Source: Clostridia bacterium (GTDB lineage Bacteria; Bacillota; Clostridia; Christensenellales; Aristaeellaceae). Taken from it: 64,000 nt of DNA. Shown here piece by piece: positions 50,632-62,700 of the stretch; within the stretch, counting starts at the first letter, position 1, and every line of letters begins with the position of its first letter. The notes below the pieces were generated by a model. It did not search any database, was not told where the DNA came from, and worked only from the letters and a program-made list of their open reading frames with translations. A program made the translations under genes and the position numbers. The stretch covers positions 1 through 64,000 of the forward strand of contig JAGBDE010000005.1 in the NCBI GenBank assembly GCA_017937655.1. The letters are read 5' to 3'.

Positions 50632-51186
50632 TTACTCCTTGATGCTTCCGTCGGGATTGAACAGGGGCAGCTTCTCCAGGTAGATGATATCCTCCCGGTT
50701 CTGGGCGTCGCCCTCAGCCAGGATGGCCATCTTGCCAACGATGTTGCCGCCGGCCTGCTCCACCAGCTTCTCCACGGCCTTGAGGCTCTCGCCGGTGGAG
50801 ATGACGTCGTCCACGATGACCACCCGCTTGCCCTTCATGAAGTCGGCGTCGTCCTGGTCAATGCAAAGGATCTGCTTTTTCTCGGTGGTGATGCTGTTGA
50901 CCTCGGTGGTGAAAACGTTCTTCATGTACAGCTTGGGCACCTTGCGGGCGATGAGGTAACGGTTCTCGCCAGCCTGGGCGGCCATTTCGTACACCAGGGG
51001 GATGCCCTTGGACTCGGCGGTGATAAGGATATCGTGCTCGGGGGCCAGCTTGAGCAGATCGCGGGCGCAGGCCTTGGTCAGCTCCACATCGCCAAAGATG
51101 ACAAATGCGCCGATGTACAGGCTGTCATTAACTCTGCACAGGGGAAGGTCACGCTTGAGGCCGGCAACGTTCAGGGTATAAAACAT
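50632..51186 (-). CDS. Phosphoribosyltransferase family protein
   Basis: A 184-aa type I phosphoribosyltransferase. The PRPP-binding loop is RVVIVDDVISTGESLKA (about residues 121-137), and ILITAESKGIPLVYEMA is the substrate-side loop. It resembles adenine/xanthine phosphoribosyltransferases (purine salvage), though an extra N-terminal piece (VAGLKRDLPLCRVNDSLYIGAFV) is not typical of Apt. The ribosome site is moderate (AAGGTG, 10 nt). It is the last gene on the pilus-side strand run. Confidence 0.88.
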   Translation of the reverse strand: MFYTLNVAGLKRDLPLCRVNDSLYIGAFVIFGDVELTKACARDLLKLAPEHDILITAESKGIPLVYEMAAQAGENRYLIARKVPKLYMKNVFTTEVNSITTEKKQILCIDQDDADFMKGKRVVIVDDVISTGESLKAVEKLVEQAGGNIVGKMAILAEGDAQNREDIIYLEKLPLFNPDGSIKE

Positions 51187-51243
51187 CGTGGGTACACACC
51201 TTTCATCAAAGCGCGGCAGAGCGCGCGAAATAACGGGGTTGGA

Positions 51244-52074
51244 TCAGACGTCGCCCTCGTCCTTGCGCTTGCGGTAACGGACCATCAGGACGATGAGCAG
51301 CACCAGCAGAATGGGCGCGGCGATGGCGGGGGTGACGATGATGGGGTCGATCTGCATCATATCGGGCGGGACGAAAATGACGGGCTTTTCCTTGATGTTT
51401 TCGATGCGCTTGCCGCGGACCAGCAGGCGGTGGGTGTTGATGCCGTAGGGGGTGCAGGTGACCAAGGTGCAGTAATCGCGCTTGGGCACGGGCAGCAGCG
51501 CGTCCACCTCGGTGGGTTCCACAATGAGGACTTGATCCACCTCATACGTCAGCAGGCGATCCAGCACGGTAATGGTAAAGATATCGCCAATTTTCAGTTC
51601 ATCCAGGTCGGTGAAGAGGATAGCGCTGGGCAAGCCGCGGTGGGCGCTGAGGACGATATGGTTACCCGCACCGCCGATGGGCAGCGCAGACCCCTCCAGA
51701 TGGCCCACGGCCACGTTCAGCACGGCTTCGCTGGTACCATGGTAGATGGGCAGCTCCACCTTGATTTTGTCGATGTCGATATATCCCATGATGCCGGTGC
51801 CGGTCACGTCCAGGGTTTCCCAGTAGCCCTCCACGCGAGAGGGATCGTAGAAGGTCATGTAGTCTTCCAGCAGCAGGGCGTTGTAGTCCTCCGCGGCCTC
51901 AAAGAAGGCGCTGTAGTCCTTAGCTTCCATGTTGGCCAAGGCGCTGTCATAGCTGGCAATGGCGCGGGACTGGTTTTTGGAGTTGACGTAATCACTGATG
52001 GCGGGGTATAGCAAAATACACAGGCCCACCAAAAAAACGGCCACCAGGATGATGCTGGAAAGGTGTTTCTTCAT
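51244..52074 (-). CDS. Class C (pilin-polymerising) sortase
   Basis: A 276-aa sortase that links pilins through their LPXTG-type signals. N-terminal signal anchor (about 6-24), lid-like FYDPSRVEG segment (about 75-83), catalytic H145 (SAHRGLPS), C207 (TLVTCTPYG) and R216 (THRLLVRG), and a C-terminal membrane helix (about 243-263) ending RYRKRK; the second helix is typical of class C. GGGAG 6 nt before the ATG at 52074 defines the start. It follows the major pilin gene. Confidence 0.94.
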   Translation of the reverse strand: MKKHLSSIILVAVFLVGLCILLYPAISDYVNSKNQSRAIASYDSALANMEAKDYSAFFEAAEDYNALLLEDYMTFYDPSRVEGYWETLDVTGTGIMGYIDIDKIKVELPIYHGTSEAVLNVAVGHLEGSALPIGGAGNHIVLSAHRGLPSAILFTDLDELKIGDIFTITVLDRLLTYEVDQVLIVEPTEVDALLPVPKRDYCTLVTCTPYGINTHRLLVRGKRIENIKEKPVIFVPPDMMQIDPIIVTPAIAAPILLVLLIVLMVRYRKRKDEGDV

Positions 52075-52161
52075 AGTACACTCCCAAGGGTGAAAAGTGA
52101 GGGGGGTAGGCAATGGATGAGGTTGCGGGTTTGCAGCCCCATGCGCTGCCTGCCATGGGAA

Positions 52162-52188
52162 GGGGGAGGGCAGGAACCGCCCTCCCCC
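52162..52188 (-). terminator. GC-rich hairpin between pilin and sortase genes
   Basis: Arms GGGGGAGGGC/GCCCTCCCCC with a 7-nt loop, 40 nt after the pilin stop. No U-run, so it may be an RNA-stabilising or partial-termination element. Confidence 0.8.
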
Positions 52189-52228
52189 AAAGCCTACCCG
52201 TTACGGGCAGGGGATGATTTGGAAACGA

Positions 52229-53653
52229 TTACTCGTTCACGGTGCGCTTCTTGGCAACCAGCAGAACCACGGCAGCAGCCATCATCAGGCCACCCACCAG
52301 GTAGAAGATGGTGGTACCGATGCCGCCGGTAGAGGGCAGGGTGGTACCAGCGTTGTTTTCCACATCTTTTTCGATCACACCATCAGCATTAACGGTGGTC
52401 TCAGCGCTAGAAGTATCCAGTACGACCTTGTTCTCGGGGTTTTGGGTGGTTTCATACTTAATTTCGAAAGTAACGTTGGTGGTCAGCTTGTTGTAACCCT
52501 TAGGAGCTTCTACCTCGATCAAAGTATAGACACCGTCCTTCAGGCCCTTTACACCAAAGTTACCCTGATCATCAGATTCCAGAATGGAAGCAGCGGTTTC
52601 GTCAGAAGTCCAACCAGTGAGCTTCAGAGTATCCTCGTCAATCACAGCGTACTCGGAGCCGCGCATCAGCTTGAACTTGGCACCAGCAAGAGCGGCTTTG
52701 GAATCACCGTCAAACTTATCGCCGTCAAGTTCGAAGGTGAACACAACAGCAGAAACAGGATTGGTAGTACCAAAGTCATCCTCTTCGGGACCATTGGTGA
52801 AGTCAAGAGTAAACTCGTTGACGTTACCAGTCTGACCGATGGTGGCGTTTTCGTTCAGAATAGCGGTGTATTCAACCTTGATCACGGTTCCAGCAGTGAT
52901 GCCAGTAACTTCGGTCAGGTCTTCAACTTTCAGTTCGAAGCCATTACCCTTGGTAGTAGCGGCAATGTCTTTCAGAGCAGCGGGTTCGGTAATCTTTGCA
53001 TTACCATTGTAAGTGAGACCGTCATCCATGGTATCCTTGAAGATCATGGTATAAACATCATAGTTATCAAAGCCGGTGGGCACGGTTGCGGTCAGATAGA
53101 ACTTGACTTCATCGCCGTAGTCGTAGGCGGAAACGTTCACATCTTCTTCGTCTTCGTCGATCTTCTTGTCGGTGTCGGGAACATCAGAACGCTTTTTGGC
53201 AATGGTCAGGTCCTGGTTGTAAACGTTCAGAATGTATGCAGACTTGGTATCAGCATTTTCGGTAACATCAACAATCAGGTAGTAGCCGGACACAACATCA
53301 TCGGGAAGATCAATCTCAGTTCCTTCCTTAACGCAATCAGCAAGTCTGGTAGCAATTTCGACGGGGGTCATGTCCTTAATAGCGCCAATAGCTTCAACTG
53401 CATCAGTAGCAGTGAAGGTTTCAGCGTCAGGAGCAAGCCAAGCCTTCAGTTTAGTCTCATCTGCGGCAGAACCGAATTTAGCATTGGCGAACACGTTGCC
53501 ATCAGTGGCGCCGGCGATGTAGTCACCAGTGAAGATCTGATAGGCAACATATTTGTTGGTGTCATCCACATTCAGGGTGGCAGCCATAGCGGGCATGGCC
53601 AGAGCCAGAACCAGAACCAGAGCCAGGAGAACGGAGATAATTCTCTTAGTCAT
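52229..53653 (-). CDS. LPXTG major pilin (isopeptide-forming fimbrial protein)
   Basis: A 474-aa exported protein. Sec signal peptide (residues 1-24, AMPAMAA), pilin domains with an early TLNVDDTNKYVAYQIFTGDY strand, a middle immunoglobulin-like part, and a Cna-B-like domain (about 315-410) with an E-box YTLIEVEAPKGYN. The sorting signal is LPSTGG at 439-444, then a membrane helix and KKRTVNE. A canonical YPK pilin motif is not seen; VYNQDLTIAKK at about 143-153 may serve instead. An AAGGAAG ribosome site supports the start. Confidence 0.93.
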   Translation of the reverse strand: MTKRIISVLLALVLVLALAMPAMAATLNVDDTNKYVAYQIFTGDYIAGATDGNVFANAKFGSAADETKLKAWLAPDAETFTATDAVEAIGAIKDMTPVEIATRLADCVKEGTEIDLPDDVVSGYYLIVDVTENADTKSAYILNVYNQDLTIAKKRSDVPDTDKKIDEDEEDVNVSAYDYGDEVKFYLTATVPTGFDNYDVYTMIFKDTMDDGLTYNGNAKITEPAALKDIAATTKGNGFELKVEDLTEVTGITAGTVIKVEYTAILNENATIGQTGNVNEFTLDFTNGPEEDDFGTTNPVSAVVFTFELDGDKFDGDSKAALAGAKFKLMRGSEYAVIDEDTLKLTGWTSDETAASILESDDQGNFGVKGLKDGVYTLIEVEAPKGYNKLTTNVTFEIKYETTQNPENKVVLDTSSAETTVNADGVIEKDVENNAGTTLPSTGGIGTTIFYLVGGLMMAAAVVLLVAKKRTVNE

Positions 53654-53736
53654 TGTAGTGTCTTCCTTTCGTTTCTTGTTTTGGGGGTTTTATTTTCCGG
53701 TACGCGCGGCACAAGTTTCGCCGTGAAGTGAGGCTC

Positions 53737-56700
53737 TCACTCATACCTCCTTTCACGCTTGCGCCTCGTTACGTACCAGTACAACAGGGTTGCTGCCATC
53801 AGCAGCAGGCCGCCTGCTGTGTACAGGAGGGTACCGGCACCGCCGGTGGACGGGAGTTCCGCATTCTGCGTGGTTTCGTTGTAGAAGCCGGGACGGGTGC
53901 CGCTGGTAATGGCCAGTCCGTCTTCGCCAACTGCGGTCTCATACTCGTAAAGAGCAGTGCCCAGGTCTTTAATGTTGATAAAATCGCCAACCTTGATCTG
54001 TCCCTCAAGCGGGTTGCGATAGTAGTACGCCTTCGCGGACAGGTTGCCGTCGTTTCTGCTGACAACCACCTTCACAACGTAGCTATCCTCAGCGGTGAAG
54101 TAGCGCTCTTTGTAGTCAGCTCTGTCGCCATTGTAGTTGGTCGGCTCTTCATACGCCACGTAGTAGTGGGTGCCAATTCCCTCGTACTTGATCTTGTCAA
54201 ACGTGATCAGGTGGCCACTATTCTGGGTGACGGGCACAACCTCGGTGTTGGACACTTTATAAGTACCGTCGGCTTGTTCATCAAGCTTCTTCAAGTGGAA
54301 GTCGAACTTGGAATTGCCGCTGTACAGCAGGCCATTCATGTACTTATAGAAGTGAAGGTTGATCTCGGTTTCGCTGGGCTTGTCAACACGAGTGGTGTTA
54401 TGGAACACGTTGTTGCCAGTGGTGGTACGGGTCAGCAGGGATTCGTCCACGGTACCGTTGACGATGATGTTGCTGCCGTCATTGGCATTGCAGGTGTTCA
54501 CGGGAGTGAGTTTGAGGGATTGCTGAGCGCCGTTGACATCCTTGTAGGTGATGTACGCACTGGTTACCTTAATCGGTCCACCCGAATTAAGCTTGAGATC
54601 AACTTTCTGAGAACCAGGAGTAAGATCGTTGGTGAGCCAGATAATTTTCTGGTCATTGTAATTCACAGGATAATCGTTCGCGTATGTGCTATTACCGATG
54701 GTTACATCGAAGGATCCTGTGTTGTAGTTCTCGTTGGCAATACCAGTGTTAATCGTCAACTGGAATCCGCCGTCACCCTTGTTCCAATCAGTTTGTTCAG
54801 GCACTGTGAAGCTGGCAGTCATGCTATCACCGGCGTTGTACGTACCTGCCAGACCAGCGGTCATGTTTACGCCATCCTGGCTGCTGGGCTGCTGGAAGGT
54901 GGTAACGTTGGTAACCAGCTGACCGTTGCTGCGCAGGGTTTCAACCTTGAACACATACGCCTCGCCGGAGTAGATGTAGTTACCATCGCCGACCTTCTCC
55001 ACCACGCGGAACCAGCGGGGAGTGCCGATGTCGCTTGCCTTGAAGGTGAGGGGGTGAGCCTCATTTTCTGCGTCACCGACGAAGATCACGTTACCGTCAT
55101 TGTCGTTGGTGGTGTTAGGAATGCCGGCATTCACCCACTTTTCGCCTTCCAGCGTCTGCAGTTCAAACTGGAAGTCGCCTGCACCGTTAACGTAGAGACG
55201 GTTGTTGACATGCTTGAGCATCTTGAGCTGAGCAGCAACGGGGTCGGGTTCCTCCACATAGGTAATCTTCGTGTTGGTGAAGGTACGATGGTTGTTGTCA
55301 GTAGCGGCAACAAGCGCATCGGGAATGGCCTTACCGTCCTTATCGAAGATGGTGGTGTAGATGGTGTGAGTGCCATCGGGGGTGACGGTGGTATCGGTGG
55401 AACCATCAGGATGGTCTGCAAACTGTGCTTCTACGAAATCAGCTCCGCTCGAAGGCTGATACTTCATTCCAGCAAACGTCAACTTAGTTCCTTCGACGTT
55501 GAAATTCTCCATTACAAGTTTGAAACGATGCCAATTGTTATCGGCGCTCTTGAAGAATGCTTGGTTTGCTGCCAGGTTGTTATCGATTTCCATTGCGCTA
55601 GTTTGACCCACGTTATTAAAGTGCATGTCTACCGAATTACCTGAATCATCATAGATGTACAAACGAGCCGTTGCACTATTCTTTCCTTCCCCAGAAATGC
55701 TGGAGAAGTAGATGATGATTTTTGCATTGTTGGCGTTGTTTGGATCAATAGGCTCAGGAAGCTTAATGAAACCTTCGCCCTCCTTGACAGCATCAACGTC
55801 ATTGCCGCTGATGTACTGCTTCTGCAGATTCACAGAAGTCTGACCGGAAACAACGATGTTACCAACACCATGCTCGTCTGTTTCAACTTTGAAGGACTCT
55901 TCCGTTACGTCGAAGCTTTCCGAAACGATAACACGAACGAAATAGTTGGTGGTATCCAGCACGTAGCCGGTGTTGCTGGTCTGGGTTTCAACAACCTTGT
56001 ACCAGTATTCGCCGGGGGTGTCGTAGCGGATGGGGGCGAAATAGATGGGGTACTTGTAGACGTTGTCGTGTTCCTTATCATTTTCGCCGGTCTTTTCGTT
56101 GGTGGCCGTCTGGATCAGATTCCAATCAAGATCTTCCGTACGTTCGTAGAGTTCGAACTGGAACTGCTTGGGAGCTTCGCCTTCGTCTACGCCTTCAATG
56201 CGCTTGTAGAACTTCAGCTGGACTTCAGCGGCGTCGTTTCCGAAGTTGAAGGTCTTGTTGTTGAAGTCATGATAATGGAAATCAAGTTCCAGGCCTGCGG
56301 GGTACTTCAGGGGTTCGTCCTCGTTGTACACGTAGTTTTCCAGCGCCTGCGGGTTGACCATGTAGCCGCCTTTGCCGTCAGGAATGACCAGCGGCAGCAG
56401 GTTGGGCCGGATGGTGGGTTCGGGAGTGGGTTCCTCACCGCTGGGTTCATCCGGCTCTTCCGGAGCAGGGGGTTCCGTGGTGCCGCCGGACCAAGAACTC
56501 GCAGTAAAGTATTGGGATTCATTAGTATTACCACCAGTATGAGTTTGGTACAACTGAACCTTATCGATTGTGAGCGTCTTATCTCCTGTATAGTTGATGG
56601 TTACTGTTGCGGTTCCGTCTTTGAATCCTTTATTGGGTTTATAGCCGCCTTGATCATTAATTCTGCAAACAGCTACATAGTCGTCGGCTGCAGTGTAGCC

Positions 56701-59700
56701 GCCAATAAGAGTTGCACCAACATTTTCGTCCGAAAGAACGGCTGAACAATTGATAGCATCGCTATTCGTGATTTTTTCAGTAAAACCAATATATACATAC
56801 CACTCATAGGTTCGTTCAGTTTCAGGAAGGCCCGTAAAATAGAACGTCACGGGGGAAGAACTATCAATAATGGCAGACGAGGACGATGTAACCATTTGAT
56901 AGGTCGCAACAGCGGCTTCCTGCTCTTCTTCGGCGCTGATGCCGTACACAGCCTCATTGTTCACCTTGTAGAAGGTGGTGGTGCTGCGATAAATCCGCTT
57001 GCCATCAAGGGTGTAGTAGAAGCCATCCGCACCAACGGGATAATTTGCGTTGTCGTTCACGATGCCGGCAGGTACGTCAGAATCGCCCTGCTTGTAGTAA
57101 GCGCCATCTTTTTTGGTAGCAGGGTCGCTGATCTCCACCTTCATGATGTACTCGCTTGTATCCAGCACGGTACTAACAATGGGAGTCTGATCCTCACGAA
57201 TACGGAACCAGTAAGTGCCGGGCTTGTCGAAGGTCAGGTCGCTGAACTTCACGTAGCCGTAGTCATTTTGATCTTTTACCTGGCTGTTCTTGGTAGTCTG
57301 GATCTGAGTCCAGTTGCTGCCAATCAGCTGTTCCATAATGAAGGTGTACTTGTCAGTCTGGTCAGCATTATTAATGGGATTGCCACCAAACTGCTTGTAG
57401 TAGGCGCCCGGATCAACCAGTGCGATGGCGGCAACATCCTGCAGCTCGTTATGGAAGATGTGGTCACCGTTGGTGGACATGGAGCTGGTATCAACCTCGG
57501 TGCCATTGGCCTTGTAGCTGGGCTCAGGAATCTGGCGATTGTTATTGTTGTCCGTGCCAATGGCGTTGCTGTGCAGGAAGTATTCGCTGCTGGCAGAGAG
57601 GTTGTAGTCCTCGTCCATGGTCACTTCCACACGGATATAGTACACATCCTTGGAATTGACCAGGTTCTTGCCGTTGAAGTTGTAGGCTTCTTCGGATTCG
57701 GTCACTGCGCCGTTGCTGACGGTGTGCTTCTTTGCAGCAGTGCCATCTTCGTACACGCGGTACCAGTGCACGCCGATGTCGGTCTCGAAGGCGTAATCCA
57801 GTTCAAAGTGGATCAGGTCTTCGGTGGAGGTGTACTGGTTGTTGGTGTTGCGGGTGCTGTCAACTTTCTCCCATCCGCTGGAAATGCCGGTTGGCGTTTC
57901 CTGATGAGTAAGCTTTTCCAGAACGAAGTTGAATGCCGGGAAGGTACCGTCTTCAGCAGCGCCTTTTACGGGCTGGCCATCCAGGTTCTTGTACAGGTCG
58001 ATGCCCATATTCACCGGGATGGGGTCACGGTTCTTCTCGTTGTTGTTGAACACCATGCCGCTGCCGTCGCCCAGGTAGGTGGCAACAGTTTCATCAATGA
58101 TGTAGCCGATGAGCACGGGGGCTTCTTCATCGGTTTCATCGTATTCCGGCACGAAGGGCACGTCGATCAGCTTGCCATCATAGGTGGCGCCGCTGGCAAC
58201 GTAGTAATCCGTCGCAACGATGCTGGTACCATAGATGTAGTTGTCTTCCACCATAACGCGGATGAAATACTGGTTGGTGCTGTACTCGTAGGTCTTGTCG
58301 AGTTCCTCCTGAGACTGCTGCTCGTATGCACGATACCAGTAAGTGGTAGTTACTGTGGGAGTTTCTGCGTTTTCGTTCTTGTGGGGATATTCAATGGTCT
58401 TGGTACCAAACTTGCTGGTAGCAAGGTTTTCGGACACGTTGGTAAGGGTTTCGATGGGCTTGCCTTCCCAGTTGCCTTCCTCATGGAATACGAGTTCCTC
58501 AAATTCAAACGAGAACTTCTGGTTACCGTCGGCCGGGTTACCGTTCACAGTCTTCTGGAAATTGAAGCTGATGCTGGCTTTAGCGGGAACGGGAGTGGGC
58601 GTAGGCGTAGATTCCGGGGTGGAACTAGGAGTAGGAGCGTCAGGATTGGTGGGCGTGGGGGCAGGAGTAGGCGTGACGTTGGGGACGTAGATATTGTTGA
58701 AAATCAAGTCCTTTGCGCCGATAGGCTTTCCAAGCTTCGTAAAGTCGATGTTACTGTTATTGTCCTCAAGGCGGTAGAAAGAGGACTTTACTTCCACCTG
58801 ATACATCTGACAGAACATACCCGGGATTGGCTTGAGCTTAACAAAGTCCTTCACCAGATACTGCACCTTGCTGATTTCGTACATAGAACCAGCGGGCAGA
58901 TTGGGCTGCTCAGTTGCTTCATAAACGCGATACCAGTAGGTTTCTCCTTTGGTAGAAGCGTTGGCATCAGTGTAAGTAATGTCGCTGAAGTGGAATTCAC
59001 CGCCATAGTTGACAGCTCTGCCAACTTCTTTCCACTCGTTGGTTTCAGGATTCCATTTTTCCTTGATGAAAACGAAGTTCTCGGTTGCCTTGGGCACGCC
59101 GCCGTTAACCTGCTTCTTGAAGCCGTCCTTGATGGTAGAGGGACGGGTGGTACCGGTGAAGTCAGTACGGTGAGACTCCGCCTTGACGTTGATGACATCA
59201 GCAATAACGGTACCATTGATGTTGGACTTAATATTGACCGTTGCGCCGGGAGCAATAATAGAACCAACCATGGTATCGGTGTTGATAGTAACGCCTTCTG
59301 CATGGGTAAAGTTCCAAATCACTTTACCGTTGGAGAATTCGCCGGTTTCGCTGGCGGCAGTCTGCTTGCCGTCGATGTAAAGCATGGTGGGGGGCAGATT
59401 GATGGTTTTGCCCTCCATCAAAGAGCAATCTACATTGATAATCAAGCTGCCGTTATGACCTTTTTTGAAGCCGGTCAGTTCAAGACGACGTTCGATGCCG
59501 TTGATGGTATCAGGTTTCATTTCAACATAAGCAGCACCGTCAATCTTGTTGACGTTAATGGTGGGGTTCATATAGAAACCACCGTTGGGGCTGGTGTACC
59601 AATAGCCGTTCTGTGCGACCGCAACATCAGCACCCATGGCTCTGGTTCCAGGCGTAGACGTGCTTGGGGATCCCCAGTAGTTATAGGTAATAATTTTGTC

Positions 59701-62700
59701 CCAATCAAGGCCGTCAATCTGGTTATACAAGTTGTCGCTAATGCTGCGGATTTGGTTTTCAACCCATTCCAGATCGATGAAAGGACGGTTGTTGCTATCG
59801 CGGTCCTTAATAATTTTGTTGGGACGCTCCATCTTTACATTGTTGATAGACAGGGCAGTACCATTATCTTTCAGGCCGATGGTGTGACCGCTGCCCACAA
59901 CCAAAACATGATTGGCCTTGGCGCCGCTTCCGCCGTTGATTTCCTTATAATTGAGAATGTAGGAAAGCTCATCGGCCAACTGGTTGGTACCAAAGTTGCT
60001 CTGTGCTACACAGTTCAAAGCAAGAATGTTACCATTACAGTGCGCAAGGACGTTGGCCGTGTCAAAAGCAACCAGATGGAAGCTTCCGGCAATGCCAAGA
60101 GGACTGGTATGAACAATGTACTTGGAATATTCGGAGTTGTTAACAAAGGCATTGTATTCGTCGTTGTACTCGAATGTTTTGCCGCGATAGGTACCGGGGT
60201 CGATATCGCCAGCCAGGTTGACGGATACATAGTAGGTAGAGAAACTATCAGTAGAGAACTCAACGGTCTGGACGGTGCCGTCATCGTGAATGAGGGCGTT
60301 GTTTTCCAGCAGCTCAGGAGTATTTTCATCAACCATGTGAACCACGTTGATGTCAAACTCTTCGGGCAGCAGATCCTGAGAATTCAGGACATCTTCGGCC
60401 AGATGGAAGCGAACGATGATTTCGCCGCCTTCAGGCTCCACTTCCACGCCATTGAGCATGAAGCAGATGTCATAGACCAGATCTTCCACGGACTTTTTGC
60501 CGGTAACGGTCTTGGCCTGATCAACGGTATCGGAATAAAGCTGGCTATTCTTATCCACGGGGGTGACAACCAGTTCGGAGCCGAAGGGCAAAGTGACTCC
60601 TTCGGGAATCTCGATAGTGATATAAACGTAGTAATCCTGATATACGTAACGAGTGGGCTGGGGCTTGGTGCAGACATCAGAGTGAAGATGCTCTTCCAGC
60701 TGGCAGATCAGCGTTCCGAACTCGTCGTAGCATTCTTCGGCATGGAGATGTTCTTCCATGGCGCAGTACAGCACCACTTCAACCAGGCACTCTTCAGTAT
60801 GGGCATGTTCAGCCACTTCGCAGATGAGGTTGCCCTCAGCGTCGAAGCAGGTTTCGATATGGGCATGCTCTTCCAGACCGCAGTAGTAAGTGGGCTCGAC
60901 CACAGGCTCTTCGGTCACTTCGGGAGCGACGGTGCACTCTTCAGTATGGGCATGTTCAGCCACTTCGCAGATGAGGTTTCCCTCAGCGTCGAAGCAGGTT
61001 TCAATATGAGCATGCTCTTCCAGGCCGCAGTAGTAAGTGGGTTCGACCACAGGCTCTTCGGTCACTTCGGGAGCGACGGTGCACTCTTCGATATGGGCAT
61101 GTTCAGCCACTTCACAGATGAGGTTGCCCTCAGCGTCGAAGCAGGTTTCCACATGGGCATGCTCTTCCAGACCGCAGTAGTAAGTGGGTTCGACCACAGG
61201 CTCTTCGGTCTCAACAGGTGCAACTGTGCACTCTTCGGTGTGAGTGTGTTCTGCAACCTCGCAGATTACGTTGCCTTCTTCGTCGATGCAAGCCTCAACA
61301 TGAGCGTGCTCTTCCAGACCGCAGTAGTACGTGGGTTCAACCACAGGCTCTTCGGTCTCAACAGGTGCAACTGTGCACTCTTCGGTGTGAGTGTGTTCTG
61401 CAACCTCGCAGATTACGTTGCCTTCTGCGTCGATGCAAGCCTCAACATGAGCGTGCTCTTCCAGACCGCAGTAGTACGTGGGCTCGACCACAGGCTCTTC
61501 GGTCTCGGCGGGTTCTTCGGTTGCCACGGGTTCTTCAGTCTCGACGACTTCCTCGGTAGCCACAGGTTCTTCGGTCTCGACGACTTCTTCGGTAACCACA
61601 GGTTCTTCGGTCTCGATGACTTCTTCAGTGGTCTCGGGAGCAACCAGGCACTCTTCGGTATGAACGTGCTCGGTCACTTCACAAATCACGTTGCCTACTT
61701 CGTCAATGCACTCGTCGCCATGAACGTGCTCAGAAACTTCACACATATAATAGGAAGTTTCTCCTTCAGGAGTGACGGTGGATTCGACGGGTTCTTCAGT
61801 AGAGGTGGCCTCCAACATGGCTTCATAAGCCATGTTGATCAGACCGTAGCCAACAATGGTGGGATCGTTCAGTTTGTATTCATGCTTACCGACTTCGGCA
61901 TCATGATTACCCTCGATGGTGATCACCTTGGATCCGCTTACATCATATACAATACCGACATGATTTGCCTTTCCATCTCCATCCCAATCGAAGAAAACCA
62001 AATCGCCAGAGGAAGGAATAAAGTCTCCGCCGGCCTTCGCAAACAGACCAATGGACGCATAGTCACGCCGCATACGGGTCGCATTGGATTCCTGCGGGAA
62101 TACATCCTCAGGCAGCTCAGCGTTGTCCATACAGAAGGATACGAACATAGCGCACCAATCGCTGTAAGGCAGATGCCACCAGTCGCCATAGCGAGTGTAC
62201 CCATAGAAGCCATCGCTTTCAATCACGAAATTATCCTGAGACTCAGCATAACCCATCTGTGTTTCAGCAATCATCAGCAGATCTTTGGGCCATTCGCCTG
62301 TGAGTTCCAGGCCCTTGAAAGCACTGCGCCATTCGGCAGGAGTCTCAACCAAAGTACCGGAGCAACGCAAGGTAGCAGAAGTTTCAGCAGTAACGCCGTT
62401 GGCGTCGACAGCCTTAACATTCACGGTGATGGTGCTCTTCTTTTCCCAAGACTGAACGGCAACGGTAAAAGTGTTCTGCTCGTAATCGGTCAGGGAGAGG
62501 ATTTCCGTTTCATCCTGCAGCACGCTAACCTGATACTTCACAGGAGCGGTGCCACCGGACTGGCTAATGTGATAGATGGGACTATTGGCGGGAGAGGCAT
62601 ACAGTGCATCGGTGGTAAGGCCCAGCACCATGTTTCCGTCGCTCACAGCCAAAGAAGCAGTATCAGAAACGTTATAGGCTCCATCAGAGACGGTGAAGGT

